64,000 nucleotides of DNA from assembly GCF_025766255.1 (NCBI RefSeq), contig NW_026516773.1:1-64000 (forward strand), written 5' to 3'. Position numbers and translations under genes: made by a program. This DNA comes from Zychaea mexicana (taxonomy: Eukaryota > Mucoromycota > Mucoromycetes > Mucorales > Lichtheimiaceae). Positions 1 through 11,521 of the stretch are shown one piece after another. The notes below the pieces were generated by a model. It had not been told where the DNA came from and ran no database searches. It worked only from the letters and a program-made list of their open reading frames with translations. Each line of letters begins with the position of its first letter. Positions within the stretch are counted from its first letter, which is position 1.

Positions 1-2881
1 ACAAGACTGTATAGGACGTGTATTGTCTGTCGTGACAGACAGACACCGAGAATGCCAGTTTCACTCGACTCAATGATCTTTATTGACGAGTTGGGAAACT
101 TTTATCCCTTTGCTGTCCGTAATTCAGTTGGTGATGTCGTTACTGAGGTCTTCTCTTTTTCGGGCTACATCGTTTACGAGGGTGAAATGCGCACATGGTC
201 AGATCAGCGTATAATCACACGTGTGTTGGAAGCAGTGCAGCTCTGTGACAACTACAGATATTATGTGATGAACACTGGCGACCCAGCACTTTGTGAAGCC
301 ATTTCATTCACCGCAAGATGCGTTCAATCTGTAGCTATACAAAATCAGGTAAGCTAATCAACCGGTCAAAAAAGGCATTCGATAAAAAGGAACAGATAGG
401 CAAAGTGTTTGCGTGCAGTTTCGTTGAAATCGGATTAATTTTATATGTTAGATCCCTGTTCGTGAGCGCCAACGTGTCATCCAACGGATGGAAACATTCG
501 ATTGTCAAGGATTTGTGCACGGTGTGATCGATCGGGATCTAGGAGCGATCGAGCTTACTGTTCGCCATCCATCACAACATGCAGCCGCTCCAGCTCCACG
601 CCCGGAAGGTGTGTCGCGTGAGGTGCGTGACTTCATTGCAGCACGTGCAATGACTCGTTCAGCGCCAGATATTCATAATGATATCATCAATGAATGGGGC
701 TATCATGCAGCAACGGCGGCACAAGTGTACTACTAGTGGGGCGAGACGTTCCGTACGCGGTATATGCTAGACGATGACCAGTTTGTTTCCGCCCAGCTCT
801 TGATACAGCAGTATACAAATCAAGGATATACGGAGGTAAGTAGATTAATACAGAAAACAGAACTCACCTTCTGTAGACCTGTTTTTGCTCTAGTAGATTA
901 TTAGAAAAACGTAGTGTTTTGCCTTATTGTATGAATAAAAAATAGATTTATTCTGACACTGCTGATGGTATTGTTGCTGTGGGTTTCGTCACTCCTTTTT
1001 TTGCCCCTTTGGCTGGTTGTGTTCATGTGGAAGAGTACCATATCGACTCCACTTTCAAGACAAATCGTGCTGGTATGGAGCTATATGGTGTCATTGCCAA
1101 TGTGAATGGTGCTGGATTCCCTGTTGCATATATGCTTTGTGACACAAGCAATGCAGACGCCACAATCGAGCATCCGAAAACACAAAGCTTGGAGCGGTTT
1201 TTGGGAGAGCTCAAAGAAAGGGGACTAGAACCAGAGTTCATGTTTAGTGATGGTGATGCTGCGCAACTTAGTGCGATCCAGGCGACATGGGATAGTCGTC
1301 GTTGTCTACGTCAATGTCTTGGCATATAGAGCATTCTATGGAAAGGAAACTTTCCTCTAGAAGAAATGCCACATCCACTTACTATGACGTCCAAGAAGCG
1401 ATGGTCCAATTCCCGTTTGTCTCGCGTCAATTCATACCGTCCGCCACCACTGATTTGAATCGCATTATGTGTGATAAACCAAGAAGAGAGGAGATGCTGA
1501 AGATGGTGGGCAGGCACTACAGCCGTCATCCGATGATGGCTGAAGGTATTTATAACACGTGGTGCAGAGATATTAGGTAGATGTATAAACACTCATTGAT
1601 ATACTTATACACCTGTTTCTGTCATTCTTTTGCTTGGTTTTATATATAATAGGGACAGTATTTGCTAATCCTAACGATATATGGCAACAATGCGCCCAGG
1701 AGATGTACGACTACTGTGTTATGCATAATCTGCATCATGCATGGGCTTATATGTTTCGCCGATATTACCAGCTTGACAAGTGAATAACATGGGCAGCTAG
1801 CTCTGTCCCTGATCGCATCCCACTGTCAAGAACAACCATGCTTGTCGAAGCACACTGGAAAGTGCTTAAGCGTAATCATATGTATACGTACAACCGTGCT
1901 AGATTGGATCTCTTGGTATTCGTCATTATACATAGCTATATACCAAAGCTAATTGACCGTTTCAATACCGAGATCGTGCTTCGTCAAAACCTGACACGCT
2001 GGGAGAAAGGATTTATCCAAGAATGGAACGCGGCATTTCTTCGTGCAAACTACATAAACCCAAACCTGGTTCAAGGCACATAGTATACATCGGTGCAACG
2101 CTGGACATGCAGTTGTCCGTCGTTTGTTAAAAGTACATCATACTTGGTATGTAAACACATTGTGCGTGCTTTTCATAATCGGCAAATTGCCCAACGCGAA
2201 AAATACGTTGCCAGAACATGTAGACCTCCTTTCATCAGAATACTACCGGAAAACATCAAATACATAGATTGTAGATAGTCTTTAGGAGCGCAAATCTTGG
2301 TCAGGGTAAGCTTATTTCTTTCTCTTCTATTTATTGAACAGCCTCAAAAAAACCCCTTCCATGGTATGTTACTCCAACGTCATTCTTCCCTCGACCTAAG
2401 CACCACCACCGCCACTGCCACTTCTTTGCCCACATTAAAGACCTCATCAACACCTACACCTGCTGGTACGGTTACCGATCCGTTTCTGATTGACGACGAC
2501 GACGATGAAGAGCAGCAAGCAACCGGTAATCGTACTTTCTCGTCACCATCGCCATCTATCTCACCACCCCGCTATGTCATCATTGATAGCGAAGCAGCGC
2601 AAATCCGTATGGAAAACCGCATACGTTTGCTTCGACGGCTCAACTGTGAGGATGAGACAGCCATCCGCGAACTGTGCGCACAGATCCGTCTACGGGAAGA
2701 GAATCTGCTACAGTTAGACGAAGAATACAGGGAAAGTCTTCGGCCACTTCAGTTGGCGCGCTATGAAGCTCAACAACAAAATATTGATCAATATCTAGAC
2801 AATACTTTGACCGAGCGCACTCACTGCGTACAACACAGCAACCGCCGTGGCCCAGCAAACGAAGATGTGCGACATGTTTAG
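1..2881 (+). pseudogene. MULE-1: decayed Mutator-like (MULE) transposase gene, 5' end outside window
   Basis: Reads as a Mutator-like transposase. The window opens inside a cysteine zinc-ribbon-like motif (RTCIVCRDRQTP). A MULE catalytic region follows (EEYHIDSTFKTNRAGMELYG, then FMFSDGDAAQLSAI), and a SWIM-type zinc finger at about 2095-2180 (WTCSCPSF...CKHIV). It aligns along its whole length with the second copy at 24188-27559, which fixes introns at 349-451, 836-945 and 1546-1652. Compared with that copy the gene is broken: TAG at 734-736 in place of Trp, a frameshift near 1312, TGA at 1781-1783, TAG at 2081-2083 and TAG at 2276-2278. The last part (about 2297-2881) is a Ser/Thr/Pro- and acid-rich tail followed by a charged, probably helical region, matching the tail of copy 2. 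No right terminal inverted repeat like that of MULE-2 was recognised downstream. In an active element the product would bind the element ends and catalyse cut-and-paste movement in the nucleus. Confidence 0.85.
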
Positions 2882-3427
2882 CTTTCTTTCCTGTTTTTCT
2901 TTCTTCCTCTCTTTTATATACTTCTTCTTTCTTCTTATCTGTACCTTATTTTTTCTTTTTATCAATTCTGTTCTAAATTATATTGTTCTGCTTGGTTTAT
3001 ATACAAATTTATTTTAAAGTTGTTTTTATTTTGTACATCGTTGTCGCATAATATATTTGAGTGAGCGATCTATTGGTAAGTGCTTTGTGCTTTGCGTAAT
3101 TATGTCACAAAAGTAAATCCACCGAAAAAAACCATGACTGCTCATATTCTTCTCGGCAAACTAATTAACCGAGATCTCGACTTGAATGTTACGTTTTTTG
3201 ATTCGGCTAAATGATTATCCGGTTTTGGTCTGTGTGAATTCTCGTTAGGCAGGTTGATACTCCCCTGCAAGCCCAGTTCTGCTACTCATACTGCCAAATC
3301 CTAATACATCGATGCTGCTGGTCAAATTGCTTTGTTGTTCGAGGACGACCAATAGTTTAGAGAGGGGATATTGTCGTAGCCAGATTTGGCCAGTCTTCCC
3401 TTTTGTGACACTTGTCCATCATTTGTA
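2882..3427. other. Non-coding gap after MULE-1
   Basis: No supportable gene. Pyrimidine-rich sequence directly after the MULE-1 stop (2881-2990), then low-complexity AT-rich DNA. It may hold the decayed right end of MULE-1, but the MULE-2 terminal sequence (AATTCGCGCACAAAAA) was not found here. Confidence 0.4.
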
Positions 3428-4166
3428 TGGTGCCTGCCACCTAGAAACGTAAATTTTTGGACCAATTTTTAATGTTTTATTTCAACTCTTTTCACTTATA
3501 CAACCCGCTTTTTTGGCTTCATAGAACGATAGAGAGAGGCTCAAAGAATAATTCTATGAAACGTTTTTGTATACATTAAAGCAAAAAAAAATGAGAAATA
3601 AAGTGTTGAAGTTGGTGTCGATTTCAAAATTTAGCAGAGGATTTTGTCAGAATGTCCACCCTACTATACACTATAGTATATGACATTGAATCGGCGATTT
3701 CCATATTAAGAAGGTAGTGTAACATTAGTGGTAAGCATTGGTGCAATATATACCTCAGCCTTCCAATCAACATTGACTGTAATGGTGCCAGGTAAATAAT
3801 AAGTAGGATGACAATTTTATTATTCCTTCTTTTTGCAAAACATTGTATACAATGGGGAGACTTAACAAGTACCAGAAGAACCTTAAAACTGTGTAAGAGT
3901 CAAAGAACACAATTAAGTAAATTTCTTATGTGTTCAAAGAGAACTGTCAGTTTCTAATAATCATGTAAGAAGAATCATACGAGAGTAGTTTGTTTATTTA
4001 AGTCATCCTCTGAGAAAGGACTCACTGGATGAAAAGCAGAAAAAATATAAGTTCCACTAGCAAATTTTCGATGAATAAATATCACTTAACTAAAAATGGA
4101 AATTTATAAAGGCGGAACTTTAAATTTTTGAAATATCCACTTGTTGTTTCTAGGTGGCGGGCACCA
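3428..4166. mobile_element. MITE-like non-autonomous element, about 740 bp, TA-flanked
   Basis: The ends are inverted copies of each other: TGGTGCCTGCCACCTAGAAAC-type sequence at 3428-3448 and its reverse complement, with one mismatch, at about 4146-4166. TA dinucleotides flank both ends (3426-3427 and 4167-4168), as expected of a TA-targeting (Tc1/mariner-type) family. The interior is AT-rich and has no credible reading frame, so it must have been moved by a transposase encoded elsewhere. Its right flank directly touches the TA flank of the LIR element that begins at 4171. Confidence 0.65.
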
Positions 4167-4204
4167 TATACAGGATTTTTCATCTCCTAGCGGACGTTTG
4201 AACT

Positions 4205-4640
4205 TTTATTTAGGCAGAGTGGACATGAATGTTAGTCTGAGTGGACATGAATGAAAGTTAATCTGGACATGAATAATAATTGATCTGGACATGAATGAAA
4301 ATCGAGCTGGACATGAATGAAAATCGAGCTGGACATGAATGAAAATCGATCTAGACATGAATGAAAATCGAGCTGGACATGAATGAAAATCGAGCTGGAC
4401 ATGAATAAAGATCGATCTGGACATGAATATAAAACGATCTGGACATGAATATACATCGACCCGGACATGAATATAAATCGATCTGGACATGAGTAAAATC
4501 AATCTGGACAAAATAAAAATCAATCTGTACATGAATGAAAATCATTCTGACAAGAATAATAATCAATCTAAACATGAATAATAGACAACCTGGACATAAT
4601 AACAGTCAACCTGGACATAGTTTTAGTCAACTAAGACATA
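4205..4640. repeat. Subterminal 21-22 bp tandem repeats, left arm of LIR-1
   Basis: About 20 diverged tandem units with consensus close to GGACATGAATGAAAATCGAT. Because no frame of this block meets stop codons often, it produces long apparent reading frames on the minus strand (for example 4206-4532) with a repeating Phe-Met-Ser-Arg/His-Val-Gln pattern. I read these as translation of the repeat, not as proteins. In TIR transposons such subterminal repeats often serve as transposase binding sites; that role is inference here. Confidence 0.85.
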
Positions 4641-6142
4641 ATAAAAGTTGAAGTAGATAATATATTAAGTGTAGCAGAGCAGAATATATGAGTACTTAAG
4701 ATTTTCAATTCAAGTCAAGACATAATAGAAGTTAAGCAGTACAAAGCCAATGTCAAGATATAGTAGTATGGCTGTTTCACTCGTGACAAGAAGCTTGTAG
4801 TAGGCTAATGTATAGGAAATGGCAAGGGTGCGTCAGAGACTCACTGTGCGCATAAGGCATAAGCCTATTTTGCTGCTGTGGGAATAGGGCCTGAGCGTTT
4901 CCCCTCATTTCACTTTACCCGGGTTGAGTTTGAAACAAATTGGAGGCTGGTGGCAGAGGTAGGTGGAAAGTGTGGGGTTTGTTAGCAGCAGCAGGGAGGA
5001 AAAAAACAACAACCAAAGATCCTTTTTTTTCTCATTACCATTCGCCATGGCAAATCAACAGCTTCGACGCACACTTGTAAATGGCTCCTACTCTCTTCAC
5101 GATGAATAAAAAACAAAGAAAACAAAACGGCACAATCCACGGATTTATTGAAAAACGAAATGAAGGTAACTGTTTTCTTAAAAAAAGCATGTGCTCAAGA
5201 TTTATAAAGGAGTAGACCGCCGTTACTGCTGCTTAAAAAAACCGCTGGATAAGTGAACAAGGGAAGGAAAAGGTTATCGGTTGTGCTTGAGGTATAGCTT
5301 TAGTGGAGATATTATCATCCAGAATTACTGCTTCTTTCTCATTTTCTCTGTATATACTTGATGCACCATCTTGCACCAATCCAACGTCAAACTTACGTGC
5401 GTAATACAACATCGTCCTCTACCTGCACAAACCATTCGTACTCACAACAAGAACGACGCAACAATTTTCTTCTCCATTACTCATACACAATTATATACAA
5501 CATGACGCTGATCCGCCATTGACTTGCAAAATATACAGCCTGACGCATTTATTTTTCACTATCATGTACGCCCATATTACACGATGACGACTATGACGCC
5601 GGTCTTTTTGTTTTAATACTTGTACGCTCAAGCACATCATCATCGTAATGACGGTCATCTCTTTCTTTGCTGTTTGTATTCACATCAATGCGATGATAAT
5701 TATATTCCTATGATGCATACACACCACCACAACTATAATCCTCCTCTGCAATTCGCTGTACTCGCACACACACGATGGCAACAACGATTACCTTTTTCTT
5801 TTTGCATATGCCAACACGAACATTGCCGGTCTTGATGGATAAGGTAGCTATATATGCTGATGGGTGGTATGTAGGGTTTTATTATTGTTACTGTAGATGG
5901 TATGGTTGGGATGAAAAAAATAAAAGTAAAAGATCATACATTATGTAGTCATTATGTTTTAGTTGTTTGCATAAACGGGTGTGAGATGGGATTGCATGTT
6001 ATTACAAGTGCTTCATGGATATAGCTCTGAGCGGTGTTGATAATATGGCAGGGACAAAGAAGAAAAGGCGTTTGTTGTTATGAAGGAGGAAGTTTCTTTG
6101 CTATTACAACAGCAACTTTATTTGTTGTTAATAACAACAACT

Positions 6143-6340
6143 ATGAACAACCGACAAGTTACTACCCTTGACGACTCGCTACGCTCTCTCTCACTCGACT
6201 GTACGTGGAGTTCTTGCACTCAATCCTAATGAAATCGTGTGCGTTCCTGCTGCTCGATGGCAGATCTTCAAGGATCGCATCTCGGAATTGTGTGGCTACA
6301 AATGGGTTCACAAACGCGAGACTGTGCATGCACCAGACGC
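6143..6340 (+). pseudogene. Short reading-frame remnant in the centre of LIR-1
   Basis: The same short protein-like sequence occurs in three LIR copies, here, at 9964-10185 (minus strand) and at 48682-48901. It starts Met-Asn-Asn-Arg-Gln-Val-Thr-Thr-Leu-Asp-Asp and later contains NEIVCVPAARWQIFKD and GYKWVHKRETV. In this copy a one-base difference after the Leu-Asp-Asp codons breaks the frame that is continuous in copy 2. I do not recognise the protein. It may be a captured fragment of a host gene exon, or what is left of the element's own gene. Confidence 0.4.
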
Positions 6341-7499
6341 TCTGCCACGCAATATCAATAATTACAATAACCATCCTTCACCACGAAACAACATCCTTCG
6401 CACCTGTATGACTCTTGTAGAACCTTCTTCGTTGTCTTTCTTATATAACGGTCAACATACTTTATTTTCATCCAATCCACAGCAACACAAAAGGAAAGAA
6501 ACCCGTCAGTTATCCTTCCTGCTATCTAAAGCTCATTTTCCATAAAGACCGGCGATGTTAACGTTGGTATATGCAAAAGGTAAAAAGTAATCGCGTCAGG
6601 CTGTATATTTTGCAAGTCAATGGCGGATCAGCGTCATGTTGTATATAATTGTGTATGAGTAATGGAGAAGAAAATTGTTGCGTCGTTCTTGTTGTGAGTA
6701 CGAATGGTTTGTGCAGGTAGAGGACGATGTTGTATTACGCACGTAAGTTTGACGTTGGATTGGTGCAAGATGGTGCATCAAGTATATACAGAGAAAATGA
6801 GAAAGAAGCAGTAATTCTGGATGATAATATCTCCACTAAAGCTATACCTCAAGCACAACCGATAACCTTTTCCTTCCCTTGTTCACTTATCCAGCGGTTT
6901 TTTTAAGCAGCAGTAACGGCGGTCTACTCCTTTATAAATCTTGAGCACATGCTTTTTTTAAGAAAACAGTTACCTTCATTTCGTTTTTCAATAAATCCGT
7001 GGATTGTGCCGTTTTGTTTTCTTTGTTTTTTATTCATCGTGAAGAGAGTAGGAGCCATTTACAAGTGTGCGTCGAAGCTGTTGATTTGCCATGGCGAATG
7101 GTAATGAGAAAAAAAAGGATCTTTGGTTGTTGTTTTTTTCCTCCCTGCTGCTGCTAACAAACCCCACACTTTCCACCTACCTCTGCCACCAGCCTCCAAT
7201 TTGTTTCAAACTCAACCCGGGTAAAGTGAAATGAGGGGAAACGCTCAGGCCCTATTCCCACAGCAGCAAAATAGGCTTATGCCTTATGCGCACAGTGAGT
7301 CTCTGACGCACCCTTGCCATTTCCTATACATTAGCCTACTACAAGCTTCTTGTCACGAGTGAAACAGCCATACTACTATATCTTGACATTGGCTTTGTAC
7401 TGCTTAACTTCTATTATGTCTTGACTTGAATTGAAAATCTTAAGTACTCATATATTCTGCTCTGCTACACTTAATATATTATCTACTTCAACTTTTATT

Positions 7500-7935
7500 A
7501 TGTCTTAGTTGACTAAAACTATGTCCAGGTTGACTGTTATTATGTCCAGGTTGTCTATTATTCATGTTTAGATTGATTATTATTCTTGTCAGAATGATTT
7601 TCATTCATGTACAGATTGATTTTTATTTTGTCCAGATTGATTTTACTCATGTCCAGATCGATTTATATTCATGTCCGGGTCGATGTATATTCATGTCCAG
7701 ATCGTTTTATATTCATGTCCAGATCGATCTTTATTCATGTCCAGCTCGATTTTCATTCATGTCCAGCTCGATTTTCATTCATGTCTAGATCGATTTTCAT
7801 TCATGTCCAGCTCGATTTTCATTCATGTCCAGCTCGATTTTCATTCATGTCCAGATCAATTATTATTCATGTCCAGATTAACTTTCATTCATGTCCACTC
7901 AGACTAACATTCATGTCCACTCTGCCTAAATAAAA
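7500..7935. repeat. Subterminal 21-22 bp tandem repeats, right arm of LIR-1
   Basis: Reverse-complement counterpart of the array at 4205-4640, same unit order. Apparent plus-strand reading frames at 7564-7788 and 7607-7933 translate to the same peptides as the minus strand of the left arm, showing how closely the arms match. Confidence 0.85.
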
Positions 7936-7970
7936 GTTCAAACGTCCACTAGGAGATGAAAAATCCTGTA

Positions 7971-8349
7971 CGTAGTCGCTTCTTATTAACATACGATTGT
8001 CAAGACATGTAGAGGGTTAATTATTATGCTGATGTTTGAGATTTTTTGGCAGATTTTATATAAATTATTGAAGTTTCTTATCTTCGGAGTTTGAAATCAT
8101 GCATATTAAAAAAATTATTTTAAAACAAAATTGAATTCTTTTTATTATATAAAAATAATATCTCAAAATAGTTGCTCTAAATGAATTTCTTCCAATTAAT
8201 CACATTTAATTATCTTTAAATTTACGTAATGATTTAAACACCTTTATAGAATCTGAGTTTGATTACTTTATAGAACAACATATTTTTAAAAAAATCCGAT
8301 AAAAATTAGATAACAAAATCAAAAACTATTTTCTTCAGACCATTTTCTA
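7971..8349. other. AT-rich spacer between LIR-1 and LIR-2
   Basis: About 380 bp of AT-rich sequence with no gene or repeat that I can recognise. Confidence 0.4.
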
Positions 8350-8409
8350 TACAGGATTTTTCATCTCCTAGCAGACGTTTGAACTTTTATTTAGGCAGAA
8401 GGGATTTAA

Positions 8410-8850
8410 TTTTAGGCAGAGTGGACATAAATGTTAATCTAAGTAGACATGAATAAAAGTTATTCTGGACATGAATGAAAATCAATCTAGACATAAATGA
8501 AAATCGAGCTGGATATGAATATAAATTGACCTAGACATGAATGAAAATCGATCTAGACATAAATGAAAATCGAGCTAGACATGAATATAAATTGACCTGG
8601 ACATGAATAAAGATCGATCTGGACATGAATATAAAACGATCTAAACATGAATATAAATTGACCTGGACATGAATATAAATCGATCTGAACATGAGTAAAA
8701 TCAATCTGGACAAAATAAAAATCAATCTGTACATGACTGAAAATCGTTCTGGACAAGAGTAATAATCAATCTAAACATGAATAATAGACAACCTAGACAT
8801 AATAATGGTCAACCTGGACATAGTTTTAGTCAACTAAGACATAATAAAAG
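8410..8850. repeat. Subterminal 21-22 bp tandem repeats, LIR-2
   Basis: Same unit as in LIR-1 (GGACATGAATATAAATCGAT-like), more diverged. The minus-strand apparent reading frames at 8531-8756 are artefacts of this repeat. Confidence 0.8.
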
Positions 8851-9963
8851 TTGCAGTAGATAATATATTAAGTGTAGCAGAGTAGAATATTTGAGTACTT
8901 AAGATTTTCAATTCAAGTTAAGGCTTAATAGAAGTTAAGCAGTACAAAGCCAATGTCACGATATAGTAGTATGGCTGTTTCACTCGTGACAAGAAGCTTG
9001 TAGGCTAATGTACAGGAAATGGCAAGGGTGCGTCAGAGACTCACTGTGCGCATAAGCCTATTTTGCTGCTGTGGGAACAGGGCCTGAGCGTTTCCCCTCA
9101 TTTCACTTTACCCGGGTTGAGTTTGAAACAAATTGGAGGCTAGTGGCTGAGGTAGGTGGAAAGTGTAGGGTTTATTAGCAGCAGCAGGGAGGAAAAAAAC
9201 AACAACCAAAGATCTTTTTTTTTCTCATTACCATTCGCTATGGCAAATCAACAGCTGCGATGCACACTTGTAAATGGCTCCTACTCTCTTCACGATGAAC
9301 AAAAAACAAAGAAAACAAAACGGCACAATCTACGGATTTATTGAAAAACGAAATGAAGGTAACTGTTTTCTTAGAAAAAGCATGTACTCAAGATTTGTAA
9401 GGAGTAGACCGCTGTTACTGCTGCTTAAAAAAAACGCTGGGTAAGTGAACAAGGGAAGGAAAAGGTTATCGGTTGTGCTTAGGGTATAGCTTTAGTGGAC
9501 ATATGCCCATTCAGAATTACTGCTTCTTTCTCTTTTTCTCTGTATATACATGATGCACCTTCTTGCACCAATCCATTGTCAAACTTACGTGTGTAATACA
9601 ACATCGTCCTCTACCTGCACAAACGATTTGTACTCACAACAAGAACGATGCAACAATCTTCTTCTCCATTACTCAAACACTATACAACATGACGCTGATC
9701 CGTTATTGGCTTACTAGCATACAGCCTGACGCGATTACTTTTTACCTTTTGTATATACCAACGTTAACATCGCCGGTCTTTATAGATAAATGAGCTGTAG
9801 ATAGCAGGAAGGATAACTGACGGGTTTCTTTCCTCATGTATTGCTGTGGATTGGATGAAAATAAAGTATGTTGACCGTTATATAAGAAAGACAACGAAGA
9901 AGGTTCCATAAGGGTTATACAAGTGCGAAGATGTTGTTTCGTGGTGAAGGATGGTTATTGTAA

Positions 9964-10185
9964 TTATTGATATTGCGTGGCAGAGCGTCTGGTGCCATGC
10001 ACGGTCTCGCGTTTGTGAACCCATTTGTAGCCACACAATTCCGAGATGCAATCCTTGAAGGTCTGCCATCGAGCAGTAGGAACGCACACGATTTCATTTG
10101 GAATGAGTGCAAGAACTTCACATACAGTCGAGTGAGAGAGAGCGTAGCGAATGTCGTCAAGGGTAGTAACTTGTCTGTTGTTCAT
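9964..10185 (-). CDS. Short conserved open frame in LIR-2 centre, unknown product
   Basis: A 73-codon frame starting at the ATG at 10185: Met-Asn-Asn-Arg-Gln-Val-Thr-Thr-Leu-Asp-Asp-Ile, followed by NEIVCVPTARWQTFKD and GYKWVHKRETV. It is the only one of three LIR copies in which the frame is open through the Leu-Asp-Asp region; the other two lack one base. No domain is recognised and there is no signal peptide or membrane segment. It may be a captured host exon or a vestigial element gene; whether it is translated is unknown. Confidence 0.35.
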   Translation of the reverse strand: MNNRQVTTLDDIRYALSHSTVCEVLALIPNEIVCVPTARWQTFKDCISELCGYKWVHKRETVHGTRRSATQYQ

Positions 10186-11521
10186 AATTGTTGTTTTTAA
10201 CAACAAATAAAGTTGCTGTTGTAATAGCAAAGAAACTTCCTCCTTTATAACAACAAACGCCTTTTCTTCTTTGTCCCTGCCATATTATCAACACCGCTCA
10301 GAGCTATATCCATGAAGCACTTGTAATAACGTGCAATCCTATCTCACACCCGTTTATGCAAACAACTGAAACATAATGACTACATAATGTATGATCTTTT
10401 AGTTTTATTATTTTATCCTAACCATAACATCTACAGTAACAATAATAAAACCCTACATTCCACCCGTCAGCATATATAACTACCTTATCCATCAAGACCA
10501 GCAATGTTGTGTTGGCATATGCAAAAAGAAAGGTAATCGTCGTTGCCATCGTGTGTGTGTGCAAGTACAGCGAATTGCAGAGGAGGATTATAGTTGTGGT
10601 AGTGTGTATGCATCATAAGAATATAATTATCATCGCGTTGATGTGTATACAAACAGCAAAGAAAGAGATGACCGTCATTACGATGATGATGTGCTTGAGC
10701 GTACAGGTATTAAGACAAAAAGATCGGCGTCATAGCTGTCATCGTGTAATATGGGCGTACATGATAGTGAAAAATAAATGCATCAGGCTGTATATTTTGC
10801 AAGTCAATGGCGGATCAGCGTCATGTTGTATATGATTGTGTTTGAGTAATGGAGAAGAAGATTGTTGCGTCGTTCTTATTGTGAGTACGAATCGTTTGTG
10901 CAGGTAGAGGACGATGTTATATTACACACGTAAGTTTGACAATGGATTGGTGCAAGAAGGTGCATCATGTATATACAGAGAAAAAGAGAAAGAAGCAGTA
11001 ATTCTGAATGGGCATATGTCCACTAAAGCTATACCCCAAGCACAACCGATAACCTTTTCTTTCCCTTGTTCACTTACCCAGCGTTTTTTTTAAGCAGCAG
11101 TAACAGCGGTCTACTCCTTACAAATCTTGAGTACATGCTTTTTTTAAGAAAATAGTTACCTTCATTTCGTTTTTCAATAAATCCGTAGATTGTGCCGTTT
11201 TGTTTTCTTTGTTTTTTATTCATCGTGAAGAGAGTAGGAGCCATTTACAAGTGTGCGTCGAAGCTGTTGATTTGCCATGGCGAATGGTAATGAGAAAAAA
11301 AAGGATCTTTGGTTGTTGTTTTTTTCCTCCCTGCTGCTGCTAATAATAAACCCTACACTTTCCACCTACCTCAGCCACTAGCCTCCAATTTGTTTCAAAC
11401 TCAACCCGGGTAAAGTGAAATGAGGGGAAACGCTCAGGCCCTGTTCCCACAGCAGCAAAATAGGCTTATGCGCACAGTGAGTCTCTGACGCACCCTTGCC
11501 ATTTCCTGTACATTAGCCTAC

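Larger units (their letters stand above)
4171..7968. mobile_element. LIR element copy 1 (complete), long inverted-repeat transposon
   Basis: A 3,798-bp element. The left arm 4171-5546 and right arm 6593-7968 are reverse complements of exactly equal length (1,376 bp) and look nearly identical; one difference near the tip is visible (CTAGCGG against CTAGTGG). Ends begin CAGGATTTTTCATCTCCTAG and are flanked by TA (4169-4170, 7969-7970). Each arm carries a subterminal array of about 22-bp repeats. The roughly 1-kb centre (5547-6592) has a shorter imperfect inverted repeat and a short reading-frame remnant near 6143. No transposase is encoded, so it is probably non-autonomous. The structure resembles foldback or long-TIR elements; the mobilising family is unknown, though a TA target suggests the Tc1/mariner/pogo group. 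Confidence 0.8.
8352..11521. mobile_element. LIR element copy 2 (right end truncated)
   Basis: Begins with the same CAGGATTTTTCATCTCCTAG end after TA (8350-8351). The left arm runs to about 9732, the centre 9733-10780, and the right arm 10781-11521, where homology stops inside the right arm before the subterminal repeats. The right tip is therefore missing. The subterminal array in the left arm (about 8410-8850) is more diverged than in LIR-1. Its centre lies in the opposite orientation to that of LIR-1: the edge that follows the left arm here matches the edge that precedes the right arm in LIR-1. Confidence 0.8.

Noticed and set aside
4206..4575. Apparent proteins of 74-108 aa rich in Phe, Ile, His and Cys (also at 7564-7933, 8531-8756 and 46856-47116)
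   Set aside because: They are translations of the 22-bp subterminal repeats of the LIR elements; three overlapping frames give similar peptides, and both arms give the same ones.
4205..4640. CRISPR-like array
   Set aside because: Units are contiguous 21-22 bp tandem repeats without unique spacers, lie inside transposon arms and are in a eukaryotic context.
5620..6545. Plus- and minus-strand frames in the LIR-1 centre as separate genes
   Set aside because: Most lie on opposite strands of the same imperfect inverted repeat and are not kept open between copies; only the short NEIVCVP frame recurs.
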